From Mesostigma viride (taxonomy: Eukaryota; Streptophyta; Mesostigmatophyceae; Mesostigmatales; Mesostigmataceae), in the NCBI GenBank assembly GCA_009746045.1, contig RPFO01000154.1, forward strand, positions 3,309,763 to 3,371,762: DNA of 62,000 nucleotides. The letters run 5' to 3'. Shown one piece after another: positions 22,196-31,460 of this stretch. Position 1 is the stretch's first letter. Each line of letters starts with the position of its first letter. The position numbers and the translations under genes are program-made. Below the pieces are notes generated by a model, which saw only the letters and a program-made list of their open reading frames with translations, did not search any database and had not been told where the DNA came from.

Positions 22196-22588
22196 TCAGT
22201 CCTTTTTAACAACAGTAATGGATAGGGAACCGAATTCCAAGGTGAGAGGAGTATCTAAACTAGAAGAGGATGCAGCCCTCTTAGGGGGAGACGAAGGAGG
22301 GGTAGCAAAATCTAGAGCTTCTACAGGAGGGCGACCATGAGGAGTAGAACGTACGTGTAGGCCTAGATCTGATACGCTATGGTCTATAAGGAATTGTTGA
22401 GCTTCCTCGAAGGTAACAAATTTCTTATACCTAATTACATTATATGTACGGTTTTGCACTATCTTCCTAGCATCTGACCAAGAGAGGAAAATGGCTGACC
22501 ATTGAGGGGTAATAACCACGTAATACTTAGCTAAACTATTATCACTAGATGAATGGGAAGGCGCAGTAAAAACACGACGTTGACTCAT
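22196..22588 (-). CDS. Small ORF with RNase H1 N-terminal (Cauli_VI-like) domain
   Basis: The 130-residue frame lies between leader and gag. Residues 22-66 contain KYYVVITPQWSAIFLSW, then NVIRYKKFVTFEEAQQFL. This pattern (YYVV...G-like turn...W, ...KKF-x-T-x-EEA-x-x-FL) is that of the hybrid-binding domain at the N-terminus of eukaryotic RNase H1, also found in caulimovirus P6 proteins. The C-terminal half is Pro/Ser-rich. In RNase H1 this domain binds RNA/DNA hybrids. A role in handling reverse-transcription intermediates would fit but is inferred. A domain search would settle it. Confidence 0.7.
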   Translation of the reverse strand: MSQRRVFTAPSHSSSDNSLAKYYVVITPQWSAIFLSWSDARKIVQNRTYNVIRYKKFVTFEEAQQFLIDHSVSDLGLHVRSTPHGRPPVEALDFATPPSSPPKRAASSSSLDTPLTLEFGSLSITVVKKD

Positions 22589-22915
22589 GATAACTCACCT
22601 GGCGTGTCTTGTGATGTCAAGCTAGACGAGGTAGGGGTAGGCGACTTAGCTTGACGATCTGGATCACCGAAAGAAGAAGGAGGGCGGGAGTTTCCAGCTC
22701 TCGTCCTAAGTCAGCGGCCGGATATCCCAGCGCTCGTCCTAACACAGCGCCCCGTAACTCTGCGGGTGCGGCCGTCTAATAAAGCAGCAGCACAAGGAAA
22801 AAGGTGTAGGTACGGCGACGCTAATCGTCTCCGAACAGTAATACTCCCCGATCTAAGGCAGGAAACAACCGTAAGCAGGAAAACAAGGCGAAGGACAGGC
22901 TAACTACGAAAGGGT

Positions 22916-23275
22916 TTATCCGCTGTGAGCAGGTCTAGCTTCTAGGTAAAGCGTGTCCCGAAACGGGCAGCACGACGCTCCTAGCTTGAAGGCGACCCGC
23001 CCATTACCTATCAAGGAAGTGTCGACTTCTTGTTCCTGGACGCGGAAGGGGTCTTGAAAAGGTGTATGTGGCAAGGGATAGTCGTCTCGTTCACTACCTA
23101 CTGAAGTTCCTCCGGAACCATTGTTACGCCGCGGATATCTACCTCCACCTCTACCTCTAATGGGCCTGATACTACCTAAACTGGTCAGGCCTCCTCTACT
23201 TAACCCTCTGGCGAAAGACGAACGTGACGGAGCTGATCTCAATGCATTAACGTAAGTGTTGCTATAATACGCCAT
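22916..23275 (-). CDS. RGG-rich leader ORF starting inside the 5' LTR
   Basis: An ATG inside the right LTR (MAYYSNTYVNALRS) opens a frame that crosses the LTR border and ends at 22916, about 119 residues. The LTR-encoded part has RGLSRGGLTSLGS and RGRGGGRYPRRN, like RGG-box RNA-binding tails. It would be the first ORF of a transcript starting upstream in the LTR. It overlaps the primer binding region, so it may be chance; no family is known to me. Confidence 0.35.
   Translation of the reverse strand: MAYYSNTYVNALRSAPSRSSFARGLSRGGLTSLGSIRPIRGRGGGRYPRRNNGSGGTSVGSERDDYPLPHTPFQDPFRVQEQEVDTSLIGNGRVAFKLGASCCPFRDTLYLEARPAHSG
23105..23121 (-). promoter_or_regulatory. Likely primer binding site of the Gypsy element
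   Basis: In element orientation the base A, then TGGTTCCGGAGGAACT, follows directly after the 5' LTR. A TGG start next to the LTR matches the 3' CCA of a tRNA primer. Which tRNA is not clear from the sequence. Confidence 0.5.
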
Positions 23276-23693
23276 ACAACCATTTACCAAAACCCGTTTA
23301 CTCCAGGAATAGAGGAAGGAAACACAACTACACTGCCGTGACCCAAGCCTAAATGTGTCAATTCACTTAACACACGCCGAGTAACCACACAAGGAGTGGA
23401 ACGTGCATAAATGGTCACCAACGGTCCAACAGGCTCGGGCCGACCTGGCCCTCGCCTGCAGAACCACAGAAACACAGGCAGGTGCACAGATGCACGCCGG
23501 TCCACTACATTCTACAAAAGGATAAGGACCACTAATATAGTACGCGGCGCGGCGCCCAAAGGCACCCAATATACCACAGTACTGTTACGGGGACAATCAT
23601 GTCCAGACTAGAACTGCACGTAACCTAGGAACAACCGAGGCCAAGGACCTAATTTACGTCCGTAACTACAACGAATTGTTACGCGACGTAACA
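23122..23693 (-). repeat. 5' LTR of the Gypsy element
   Basis: Right-hand 572-bp copy, same ends and apparently identical sequence to 9364-9935. It should hold the promoter for minus-strand transcription of the element. Confidence 0.93.
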
Positions 23694-23698
23694 CTATG

Positions 23699-24431
23699 GT
23701 GCTTGTTCCGAATGCCAGCATCTACTGTGATTGATGGTGATTTTATCCCTTGATGATCGCTTTTTTAGTCTGTGTTGGCTAATGTATCCAGCCCCAGTGG
23801 CATGTATATGAATCCCATGACAGCCATGACGATAATTGAGTGAAGAATGCAAAGTTTTCCAAGACAATGGCGCAGAATCTGGAGTATTTTTGCAAAAATC
23901 ACTCTATTTCTGCTTGCATCCGTCACTTTTAGTGGGCCGGCAGTGGTCCTAATATGTCCAACTTGTGTTCTAGTGTAAATTCAAGTATTGTGCTATTAAT
24001 GTGACGAATTCTGGCATGATTGGGCCGCATATGTGCTGGCAGGGGCTTCATAAGTTTGAAAATAATGCACTAAAACGGTGTTTTGGCTCATGTATGCCAG
24101 AATTATAGCACATAGTTTGGTCCTACATTGCATACTTAAGGGCGGTTTTTGTCTTTGGATATAAATTAATAAGCATGACCATTTCCAGCTGAATTGGACT
24201 ACATTTACTACTTGCGTGTGGCTGCTATGCCTCCTTATGCCTGGAAAACATCGTTTTTTGCACTTTTCCACGTCACGGTTTGATGCTAAAAATAGGTCAG
24301 TTGGCCCCCCAATTTATGTGATGTGAACAGGGTCCTAGGGGGACCTTAAGTCCAGAAAGGCACCCCGATCTGACTATATGTGTGGGAGATATGACCCCAT
24401 GTAACAAAAAAGGCCGTTTTTAGGTGATGTG
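23699..24431. other. Right part of E1, no gene seen
   Basis: This is the part of E1 to the right of the Gypsy insertion. No coding motif is found. A second copy of the word TGTGATGTG lies near 24316-24324, about 110 bp from the end, as a subterminal repeat. Confidence 0.5.
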
Positions 24432-24872
24432 TTGATAGTCCGCAGGACGTTGACAGGACTTGTACAGGACTTGATGGTCAATTGATAGGTAGGCGTGCTG
24501 TAGCGCGCCAGGACCTATGAGACAATTGATGCTGACTAGTGTACGGATAGGTCCACAGGACTAGCCGTATGGACAATTGATAGATCTGCGCGCCAAAGGC
24601 GTGCCAGAGTCTGTGTAATCAATTGATTGACAGTTCAGCTGTGACAGTGCAGCTGAATACTTGGACGCGTCCCTAGCAAGCTATATGAGTGACTTGGTCA
24701 CACCGGGACGCTAGTTCTTGCGTGCACGTTCTCTTGGCACTGCGACCCTGTCGTCTGTGCTGCGTGCAGTCTTGGAAGTGACGTGACTTACGTCTGTGTT
24801 TCCTTGTTATTAATAAAGGCAACTTCCTGCAAGAACCATGGCGGAATTCGTGGCATTCTCACCCTCACAACT
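24432..24872 (+). repeat. 5' LTR of Copia A, remaining part
   Basis: This matches 31638-32082 of the 3' LTR apart from a 5-bp indel and one T. It ends ...CTCACAACT, so the full LTR reads AGTT...AACT. Together with 6515-6691 it makes the complete 5' LTR. Confidence 0.88.
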
Positions 24873-24897
24873 CGTATTACACGCTCTGTCAAAAAGA

Positions 24898-25603
24898 TGC
24901 CAAATTCGGAAGAATTTCGGATTCCCGATGAGGAAATAGCCGCTCCGCCGGCTGGTTCTTCGTCAAGACCGACTGCGCCGTCGTGGCAGCAATTGCTCGA
25001 CGAAGTTACGTCTCGCTCGACGAGCTTCATCGTCAGCAGCGTGCAGCTCACGCATTGCTCGGGGATAACCCCGAGGACCCCGATTTGCCAGCACTGGTGC
25101 CGGCAATCCGCAACCTGTTGGACCAGATTCGAAACATTTTATCGACATTTACGGTCCAGGTGCGGGGAGGTTTGCGGTCGGTGACCGAAGTCACGACTGC
25201 CATTGAGGAGTTGGACAACGTCCTCTCTTCACTCACCGGTTACCAGAGAAACCTGCAAAACTGGGCATCGCTACGCACGGGGGGCGCGCCGGCGGTGTCA
25301 ACAAATTTGTTTCAGGATCTCGCGCTGCTATCGCTGCTCACTCGCGGCGTACGCAGTCGTGAGCGCCAGGTTTTAATTAACCTGGTGGCATTTCTCGCCT
25401 CTGTGCGAGAGTGGATTCCCGCGGGGTGGGAATTATTGACGATCTTTACACATCCTCTGCGCCTCGTCGCGCGTCGGCGCGTCGCAACTTACGCGGCGGG
25501 GAGCACACCGGTTTTAATTCATACCGGTGCAGGTCCGGAGCTGGATATGGAGGATCGTGAGTTCGTATACACGTACTGCGACTTCAGGGGCCTTGACTAC
25601 TAG
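24898..25603 (+). CDS. Extra 5' ORF (ORF0) of Copia A, one frameshift
   Basis: A frame starts at an ATG 26 bases after the LTR (MPNSEEFRIPDEEIAAPPA). It continues after a frame change near 25015 as a mostly helical protein with IRNLLDQIRNILSTF, AIEELDNVLSSL and FLASVREWIP, about 230 residues in all. It precedes the zinc-knuckle gag as a separate unit. Copia C has an ORF at the same place with the same layout (acidic Pro-rich start, then a helical domain, at 50797-51466). I recognise no family; it could be an N-terminal gag domain or a new accessory protein. Confidence 0.5.
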
Positions 25604-25772
25604 TCGGCCTAATTTTCTTTGCAGTACTCGTCGACATTTTTTTGTCGAATTTTCAGCGGCAATTCGCGGGGGCGGCAGCGACACCGGCGCAGGCGGCAGT
25701 GGCGACACAAAAATTTTGTACATATTTTCTGCTGCTTTGTTAAGGTGTTCTTTGAATAGCTGGTAGTGCAGG

Positions 25773-26889
25773 ATGGCTGAGGGACGCCGTAGCAAGGGTC
25801 CAGCCAGTGGGAATAATAATGGGGGTGCTGGTAGTGGAACCGCTCACGTAGATGACGTGGGGCTTACCGGAGAGATTACCAACCTTCCTCACAATAATAA
25901 TAATGCACAAGCTATTCATGGCTTTGATCTTACCACACAGGGTCTTTTAATTGTCAATCAGTTGCAGCCTGTAACCTCAGACTCCAAGCCTAAGCAGGCT
26001 GAAGAGTTTGTGGAGGATTGGAAGGGTTCCCTAGCTTGTACGGTGGTACAAATTACTATCAAATCTGGATAGGCAGTAGCACTTTTGGCAAGTGTACTGA
26101 CCAGATTAAGGACCTAACCAGGGAGTGCAAAAGGCCAATAAGGCCTGGGCACTGTACGTGGCTGAGCTGAAGGAGCTGCTGGAAGACCAACGCAAGAAGG
26201 TCGGCATCCATTGGCAGGACAAGTATCAAGGGTGGGAGGTCAAGGGGGACCTGATCCAGAACTTTCTCAACTATTGTAAGATGGTTGAGGAGGGCAGGGC
26301 TCACGGCTTTAATGTCGCTGATAACATAGCCCTAACCAACTGGCTCAAGGTTTCTGGGCTGGATAAGGCGACACGTGGCTCCTTAAAAGTCATGTGTGCC
26401 CCACACTCTACCCTGAAGGCCTACAAGGTCATCATTAAACAAGCACTCGAGGCAGAGGAGCTGTTTGAGGGTGGAGTGCCAGCAGTGAAGGCTACCCAGG
26501 CAGGCGGGCGTACCCAGGGTGGCTCCAAGACGTCTGAGGCTGACCGAAGCCAAGGAGGGCGTAGGGGCAACCATAACAAGCGCAAGGGAGATCATTCACC
26601 TGATTCTGACAGGAGGTCACACTCCAAGTCGGTGTTCAGGCGGGTGGGTGGTCAGCCCAAGCAGGGCAACGCGTCTGACAATGGGGGCAGTGGCCAGGGC
26701 AAGTCCAAGATACAATGCTACCTGTGCAAGGGGTGGGGGCACATCAAGAAGGAGTGTCCCAGCTTCAAGAAGTCCCAGGGCCAGGGCAGCAACAAGAATA
26801 ACAACAACAACAACAAGAAGAACAACAACAAGTCCCAGGCAGGCCAGCCTTCAAAGGGCAGTCAGCAAGAAGACAACAAGGAGCAGTGA
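25773..26889 (+). CDS. gag: Gag of Copia A, frame broken near 26072-26125
   Basis: The frame starts MAEGRRSKGPASGNNN and stops at 26072. The protein picks up in another frame from about 26125 (AWALYVAELKELLEDQ ... NFLNYCKMVEEG). A basic Gly/Ser-rich stretch leads to the zinc knuckle CYLCKGWGHIKKEC (C-x2-C-x4-H-x4-C) near residue 200 of the second frame, then an Asn/Lys-rich tail with a long AAC/AAG run. It would form the particle and bind RNA. The break means this copy does not make intact Gag unless the base calls are wrong. Confidence 0.75.
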
Positions 26890-27076
26890 CTGTCTGAGGC
26901 AACCCCTACACACCTTAATTCACCCAAGGGGGAGGCCAGGTGCTCCAATGCAGATTTTATATCTGGGCAACAAGAGGGTGATCTCCAGGTTCAGTGTGGC
27001 CCCAGGTCACCTGGAGAGGTACAGGTTCCTATGAAGACGTCCTTGACAGCTGTGCAGCTGTAAGAATGTCTGACCC

Positions 27077-28750
27077 ATGCATCCTCGTGCTGGGCACGAG
27101 GGTGGACCTCTCATTTTGAGAGAAACCAATGTACAACCACAGAGGGGTGTGAAGGCCTCTGGTGGTATGCATGTGGTCCCTGCTGGCGGTCCAGGTGTTG
27201 GGCATGAGCAGGGTGACTCAGGCTCTGAGTCAGAACAGGATGGAAGTCAGCATGGTGATGCTGGACAACCTGACAGCACAGTCCTGACTGTGCCAGGGAC
27301 TGCTTCCTCTGTGTACCAGGAGTTGGGTGCCCGAATCCACAACATGTTTGGGCATGCCACTTCTCTGTCAAACAACTTTGCCTTCCGTATGGGCAGGGCA
27401 CCCCTTCTTAAGGCGTGTCAGCAAGCTGCCTCACGGTGTAAGTGCCAGTTGTCCTCCAACAAGCCCAGGAAATCACATGCCAAAGCTCTACCTCAGAGCA
27501 TTGGTGATCTGCAGTGTGATATCCAACACATCAGGGGCATGCAACTGTTGGTGTGCGTGGACAGGTACACGAAATACAAGGTGCTGGAGCATTTACCTTC
27601 TATGAAGAACAGGTACTTGCTGGCTGCCCTGCAGAATGTAAGAGCCAAGTTTCCTACCACAAGGATCCAGGTGGACATGCAGTTTCAGCATCTCAAGGGT
27701 GATCCTACCCTTCCTGAGTTGCTGGTTACACCTAGGGAGGCTCATGGGCAGCAGGGTGCTATCGAGAGGGCAATCCAGGAGGTCAAGAAATTGATCATCT
27801 CTGAAGACTGGGTACCCTTGTCTGCACCTGCACTTGTCAGGAGTGCATGGCTGAGGAACGTGGAGCAGCAGCTGAACAGCAGGGTTAACTTCTACTATGA
27901 TGGAGTTGCTGTCAGCCCAATGGGTCTATATCATGGCCTGTGCCCACCACATGTGCTGGAGGGCTGGAAACATGCTGCACATGTCACCTTTGCCAAGCTG
28001 AGGGAGAAGGACCGGGGTTGGAAGATGCTGGAGCCACAAGTGGGTCAGAAGGTCCTAGCTTGGAAGGAACCTAGCCTTTATGGCAAACGTGGTAGCTGGA
28101 GTCCTGGGGTGGTTACCCAGGTTGATGAAGCTAGCCACGCATGCTTGGTCAGCATGGAGGACGAACCAAAGCATGTACACCGGCTGAGTTGGTCATATGT
28201 CAAGCCTAACCTGATGAATGAGGGCAGTCAGGCACAAGGCTCACAGGATCTGCAGGATTTTCAGGTCCCAGGTGACATCACTGACGCAACGACCACATCT
28301 GTTGCAGGGGAATCTGTCAGCCCTGGCCAGGTTGCAGAGGTACTTGTTGAACAGGCTGCAAGGTCAACAGCTGGGGAGTCAACTGTCAAGCCCAAGGCAC
28401 TAACCAAGCCCAGGGGGACAAGTTTGGCTGGATTGATTGGGGCTCTACAAAGGGCCAAGAAGCAGCCCAAGGTAGCCAAGCTCAGGTGGCATGGCAATCT
28501 GGGGCTGGACACTGCCTTAGAGGTAGACACTAATTCTCAGGTTTCCATCATTGGGACCAGGGCTGCAGCAGGGTACAGCATGTCTGAACCCAGCTATCAG
28601 TTTGTGTCTGACTTCAGTGGCGGGGTACACGTGAAGGTACTGGGTGAGGTATTCATTCCTATCCTTGGACAGGACACTGCTTTTTGTGTCTTGGAGGGCT
28701 ATCAAGGACCTGCTCTTCTGGGGCAGAATTTCCTATGCCAGGATGGGTAG
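27077..28750 (+). CDS. Integrase followed by a DTN protease-like domain (Copia A)
   Basis: The 557-residue open frame carries a zinc-binding part (RIHNMFGHATS ... CQQAASRCKC), then the integrase core with likely catalytic Asp in LQCDIQHIRG, Asp in IQVDMQFQHL and Glu in GAIERAIQEVKK. A C-terminal part like KVLAWKEPSLYGKRGSW ... SYVKPN follows. Residues 470-557 resemble a retropepsin: LEVDTNSQVSIIG at the place of the DSG/DTG motif and ALLGQNFL like the closing ILG motif. The frame then stops before reverse transcriptase. In usual Copia elements protease lies before integrase, so the order here is reversed. The same DTN motif occurs in Copia B. Confidence 0.72.
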   Translation: MHPRAGHEGGPLILRETNVQPQRGVKASGGMHVVPAGGPGVGHEQGDSGSESEQDGSQHGDAGQPDSTVLTVPGTASSVYQELGARIHNMFGHATSLSNNFAFRMGRAPLLKACQQAASRCKCQLSSNKPRKSHAKALPQSIGDLQCDIQHIRGMQLLVCVDRYTKYKVLEHLPSMKNRYLLAALQNVRAKFPTTRIQVDMQFQHLKGDPTLPELLVTPREAHGQQGAIERAIQEVKKLIISEDWVPLSAPALVRSAWLRNVEQQLNSRVNFYYDGVAVSPMGLYHGLCPPHVLEGWKHAAHVTFAKLREKDRGWKMLEPQVGQKVLAWKEPSLYGKRGSWSPGVVTQVDEASHACLVSMEDEPKHVHRLSWSYVKPNLMNEGSQAQGSQDLQDFQVPGDITDATTTSVAGESVSPGQVAEVLVEQAARSTAGESTVKPKALTKPRGTSLAGLIGALQRAKKQPKVAKLRWHGNLGLDTALEVDTNSQVSIIGTRAAAGYSMSEPSYQFVSDFSGGVHVKVLGEVFIPILGQDTAFCVLEGYQGPALLGQNFLCQDG

Positions 28751-28898
28751 TGATCACGTCCTCTCTCCTGACTAAGGAAGGGGCTGGTCAGGTCCCACTG
28801 ATTAATTTCAGGACCACTCACCTATCACGTGCAGTAACCAGGTCGGTTAAGCGTGTGCAAGTGTGCCAGGGGCAGGAGCCCTTGGTTGATGACCTCAT

Positions 28899-29800
28899 AT
28901 GCCAGCTGCTAGTCATCCAAGCAGTTTGGGCATTGGTCCTCACTCACTTGCTGGACACAGCCCTATCAACTACCAAGGCCTGGTGAAGCTCATGTCCTCT
29001 CCCATTATGTGTCCCCAGGTCACACTGGGTCTGATTAAATCTGGGGAGGACTGGATCTCCAAGAAATGCGTGGAACCTGTCAATGACCTGCCTCCTGCAC
29101 GACGTCTACTCAAGCTCAAGTTTGTCATCAAGATGAAGGAGGTGGACGGGGTCAAGGTACCACATGTCAGGCCAGTGCTGAATGAGTTCAAGGGTACTGG
29201 TGAGTGCACTGCTGAGGAGTTGTATACCCCTGGCATGCTGCATGATACTTGGAGGCTGCTGCTGTGTGTCTTTCTAGGCCTTCTCAACAAGGGCTTGGAC
29301 TATGGCTCAGTGGTGATAGACTTCAAGAGGGCATTTCTGGAGGGGATGCAGATGTGGCACAGGAAAAGTGGGAGGGCAAGACGCCTTTCTATGTTAGGGT
29401 GCCTGCTGTATGGAAAAGGGACATCCACACGGAGTTCCTTAAAATCCTCAAGGGCCTGGAGGGCCTGAGGTCAAGTCCAATAATCTGGAGGGAGACTCTC
29501 AACCGTTTCCTGAAGGAGCATTGCAACTTGAAGGTCTCTCCTGTAGACCCCTGTCTGTTTCTGGGGCAATGGGAAGGCCTGCCAGTGTATGCTTCGCTGC
29601 ACGGGGATGACCTACATCTGATAGCTCCCACGTCGTGGCTTAAGGAGCTGATCTCCATCATTAAGTCCAAGTTTCCTCTGGGTAGGGAGCAATGGCAGGT
29701 GGAGAATGAGCCTCTGCTGTTTGTGGGCATGGAGGCCACACTGGTGAAGAAGGGGGGGAGTGGCGTATGCTGCTGGTGGGGGGCAATGATTATCAAGAGA
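28899..29800 (+). pseudogene. Reverse transcriptase of Copia A, frames shifted
   Basis: Two frames overlap. The first (from 28899) has LKLKFVIKMKEVDGVKVPHV and VIDFKRAFLEG, the Copia motif A with its Asp. The second (from about 29360) has LRSSPIIWRETLNRFL, DPCLF and LPVYASLHGDDLHLIA. The last is motif C, with HGDD where Copia elements usually have YVDD. A frameshift near 29350 separates them, and another joins RNase H. The order of motifs is that of Copia reverse transcriptase. Confidence 0.78.
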
Positions 29801-30510
29801 CCCTCATTAGCAAGCTTCCTCCAACCATCACACAGGCACTGTGTCCCATGGTGAGGGGCATGGTTGCTTGGGTGGCAGGCATTTCCAGGCCAGACCTTAT
29901 GGTCATAGCCAGGTTGCCTGATGACATGCTGGTGGAGCTAGGGTCTGCCAAGGTGGCTGATCAGGTCAGGGCTTCATCTGGCATTCTGTTGTCTGCAGTG
30001 GATTTATCACAACCCATTTGCATGGAGCTGTATGTGGATAGCTCAATGGACAGCAGGCAGGTCTCCAAGGTCAGGGGCAGGGCTGCAGGGCTCTTTGTGC
30101 TCAGACAGGAAGGCCTGGGGAGTTTGGTGAGCTGGTTTAGTCGCCTGCACAAACGGGTGGCTGTCAGCAGTGATGTGGCAGAATGCAGGGCTATTTGTGA
30201 AGGCATTCACACAAGCCTTTATCTGAAGGAGTTGCTTCATCAGATGACTTCTAACACTCCTTGGCCACTTCAGGTTACCACTCTTCTAAAAACAGACTCC
30301 ATGGGGATGGTGCAGTTTGTGCACAGGCAGATGGCCAGAAGTAGGGACTTGGATTATCTCCTTCTTAAGGAGTTGTCCTCCTTGGCCAATATTGAGCATA
30401 TCCCTGGGGTTGACAATCCTGCTGATGCTTTGACCAAGCTAGTGCAGAAGGCAGCAGTGCAATACAAGGTTCTTCAGTCTCTGATGGACCCATCTCAGCA
30501 AGCTGTCTAA
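29767..30510 (+). CDS. RNase H domain of Copia A
   Basis: The frame contains the Copia-type connection (AWVAGISRPDLMVIA) and RNase H with catalytic Asp in MELYVDSSMDSRQ, Glu in SSDVAECRAICEG and Asp in LLKTDSMGMVQF. It ends with IPGVDNPADALTKL, the usual end of Copia pol. It removes RNA from the hybrid during reverse transcription. Homologous but diverged copies occur on the minus strand at 41401-42150 and 49485-50105. Confidence 0.88.
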   Translation: MLLVGGNDYQETLISKLPPTITQALCPMVRGMVAWVAGISRPDLMVIARLPDDMLVELGSAKVADQVRASSGILLSAVDLSQPICMELYVDSSMDSRQVSKVRGRAAGLFVLRQEGLGSLVSWFSRLHKRVAVSSDVAECRAICEGIHTSLYLKELLHQMTSNTPWPLQVTTLLKTDSMGMVQFVHRQMARSRDLDYLLLKELSSLANIEHIPGVDNPADALTKLVQKAAVQYKVLQSLMDPSQQAV

Positions 30511-31441
30511 GCTGGTGCATGGTTATAGGGCATTGGAGAGCAGATTGTGTGGTAGTGTCAGCATTGTGACTGGCATAATACCTGTATTTTAGTCTGTACT
30601 AAGGCTCATGGACCATGGTACACTCACTCTGATTTTAATCAGGATACAGCCAGGTTTTGGCTGGGGTTCATGCTGTTGACTACACAAGGTTGACAGGTCC
30701 ATTACAGACCATGTATTCTATTTTAAAAGAAATGTATATTTGTACATACTTCTCACAATGGTCTGGGAACCTTTATTCTGGGGTTTATAGGGCGGGGTTC
30801 GATTCCCTGGTATTATGTTTCTACAAGCTGGCCTGTTCAGGTGTTTGCCTGTTCAGACTTCCCTAGTTCCCCAGGGCAGGATTTAATTGTTGCCTATGTG
30901 TTTCATTTTGTCATTTGTTTGCTGTGGCAGTTTACCATCTGGCAAGTAGACGGGCGCCGTAAGACGGGCGCCAATAGACCCCTGTTGAGAGAATGACAGG
31001 CAAACTATTGTAATACGCCTTACTTTGTCAAGTGGTATTTTAATTGTCATGGATTTATTGTACTTATATTGAATATGTACTGGGTTTTATGGGATTAGTA
31101 TCTGGGATTAATGTAACTCACCGCCAGAAGGTCATTGTACTGGAGGCTCTACCGAGGTGATGGGATTAATTCCTGGAGAAGACCTCATAGAATTAACCTG
31201 TATGTATTTAATTTTGTGTGCTTCTAATATCTGGTGGTACTCTGTAATGCCACTTCCATAGGTTTTTATCCATTTCTCATGGAATGGTTTTCCCTGTGGC
31301 AGATCTGTTTCTTTTCCAGTTCCTTAAAAGAAAGGGCTGGGGGAATGGCATTGGCCATTAAAGACATCTGTTCAAGCTTCAAGCTGGAGTGAAGGACATT
31401 TCAAGCTACTTCAAGGGTCCCTGGCAGGGGATGTGATCCCT
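30511..31441 (+). other. 3' untranslated region of Copia A
   Basis: About 930 bp without a coding frame of note, between the pol stop and the polypurine tract. Confidence 0.55.
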
Positions 31442-31460
31442 AAAGAAAAGAAGGGATTGG
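31442..31460 (+). promoter_or_regulatory. Polypurine tract of Copia A
   Basis: AAAGAAAAGAAGGGATTGG lies directly before the 3' LTR. Families B (46750-46777) and B' (48732-48750, reverse) have the same GGATTGG ending, so this is the likely plus-strand primer. Confidence 0.7.

Larger units (their letters stand above)
9364..23693 (-). mobile_element. Ty3/Gypsy chromovirus, full length
   Basis: Two 572-bp LTRs (9364-9935 and 23122-23693) start TGTTACG and end CGTAACA, and are flanked by the perfect 5-bp duplication CTATG (9359-9363, 23694-23698). Coding runs on the minus strand: a leader ORF, a small RNase H1-N-like ORF, gag with zinc knuckle, protease, reverse transcriptase, RNase H, integrase with chromodomain, and a long extra ORF before the 3' LTR. 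Removing the 3.5-kb DNA transposon inside the reverse transcriptase leaves about 10.8 kb. LTR segments I compared were identical, so it is probably very young. Confidence 0.95.
6692..24431. mobile_element. CACTA-like DNA transposon E1, split by a Gypsy element
   Basis: The ends are imperfect inverted repeats, identical over CACATCACCTAAAA and matching at 30 of 39 bases. The insert separates two pieces of one LTR. TT flanks both ends; the intact 3' LTR has TTT at this point, so the target duplication is 1-2 bp with a T-run length difference. Without the Gypsy insert and its duplicated CTATG, E1 is about 3.4 kb. CAC-starting ends and a very short duplication suggest the CACTA/EnSpm group. I found no TNP2-type transposase, so E1 is probably non-autonomous. 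Confidence 0.75.
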
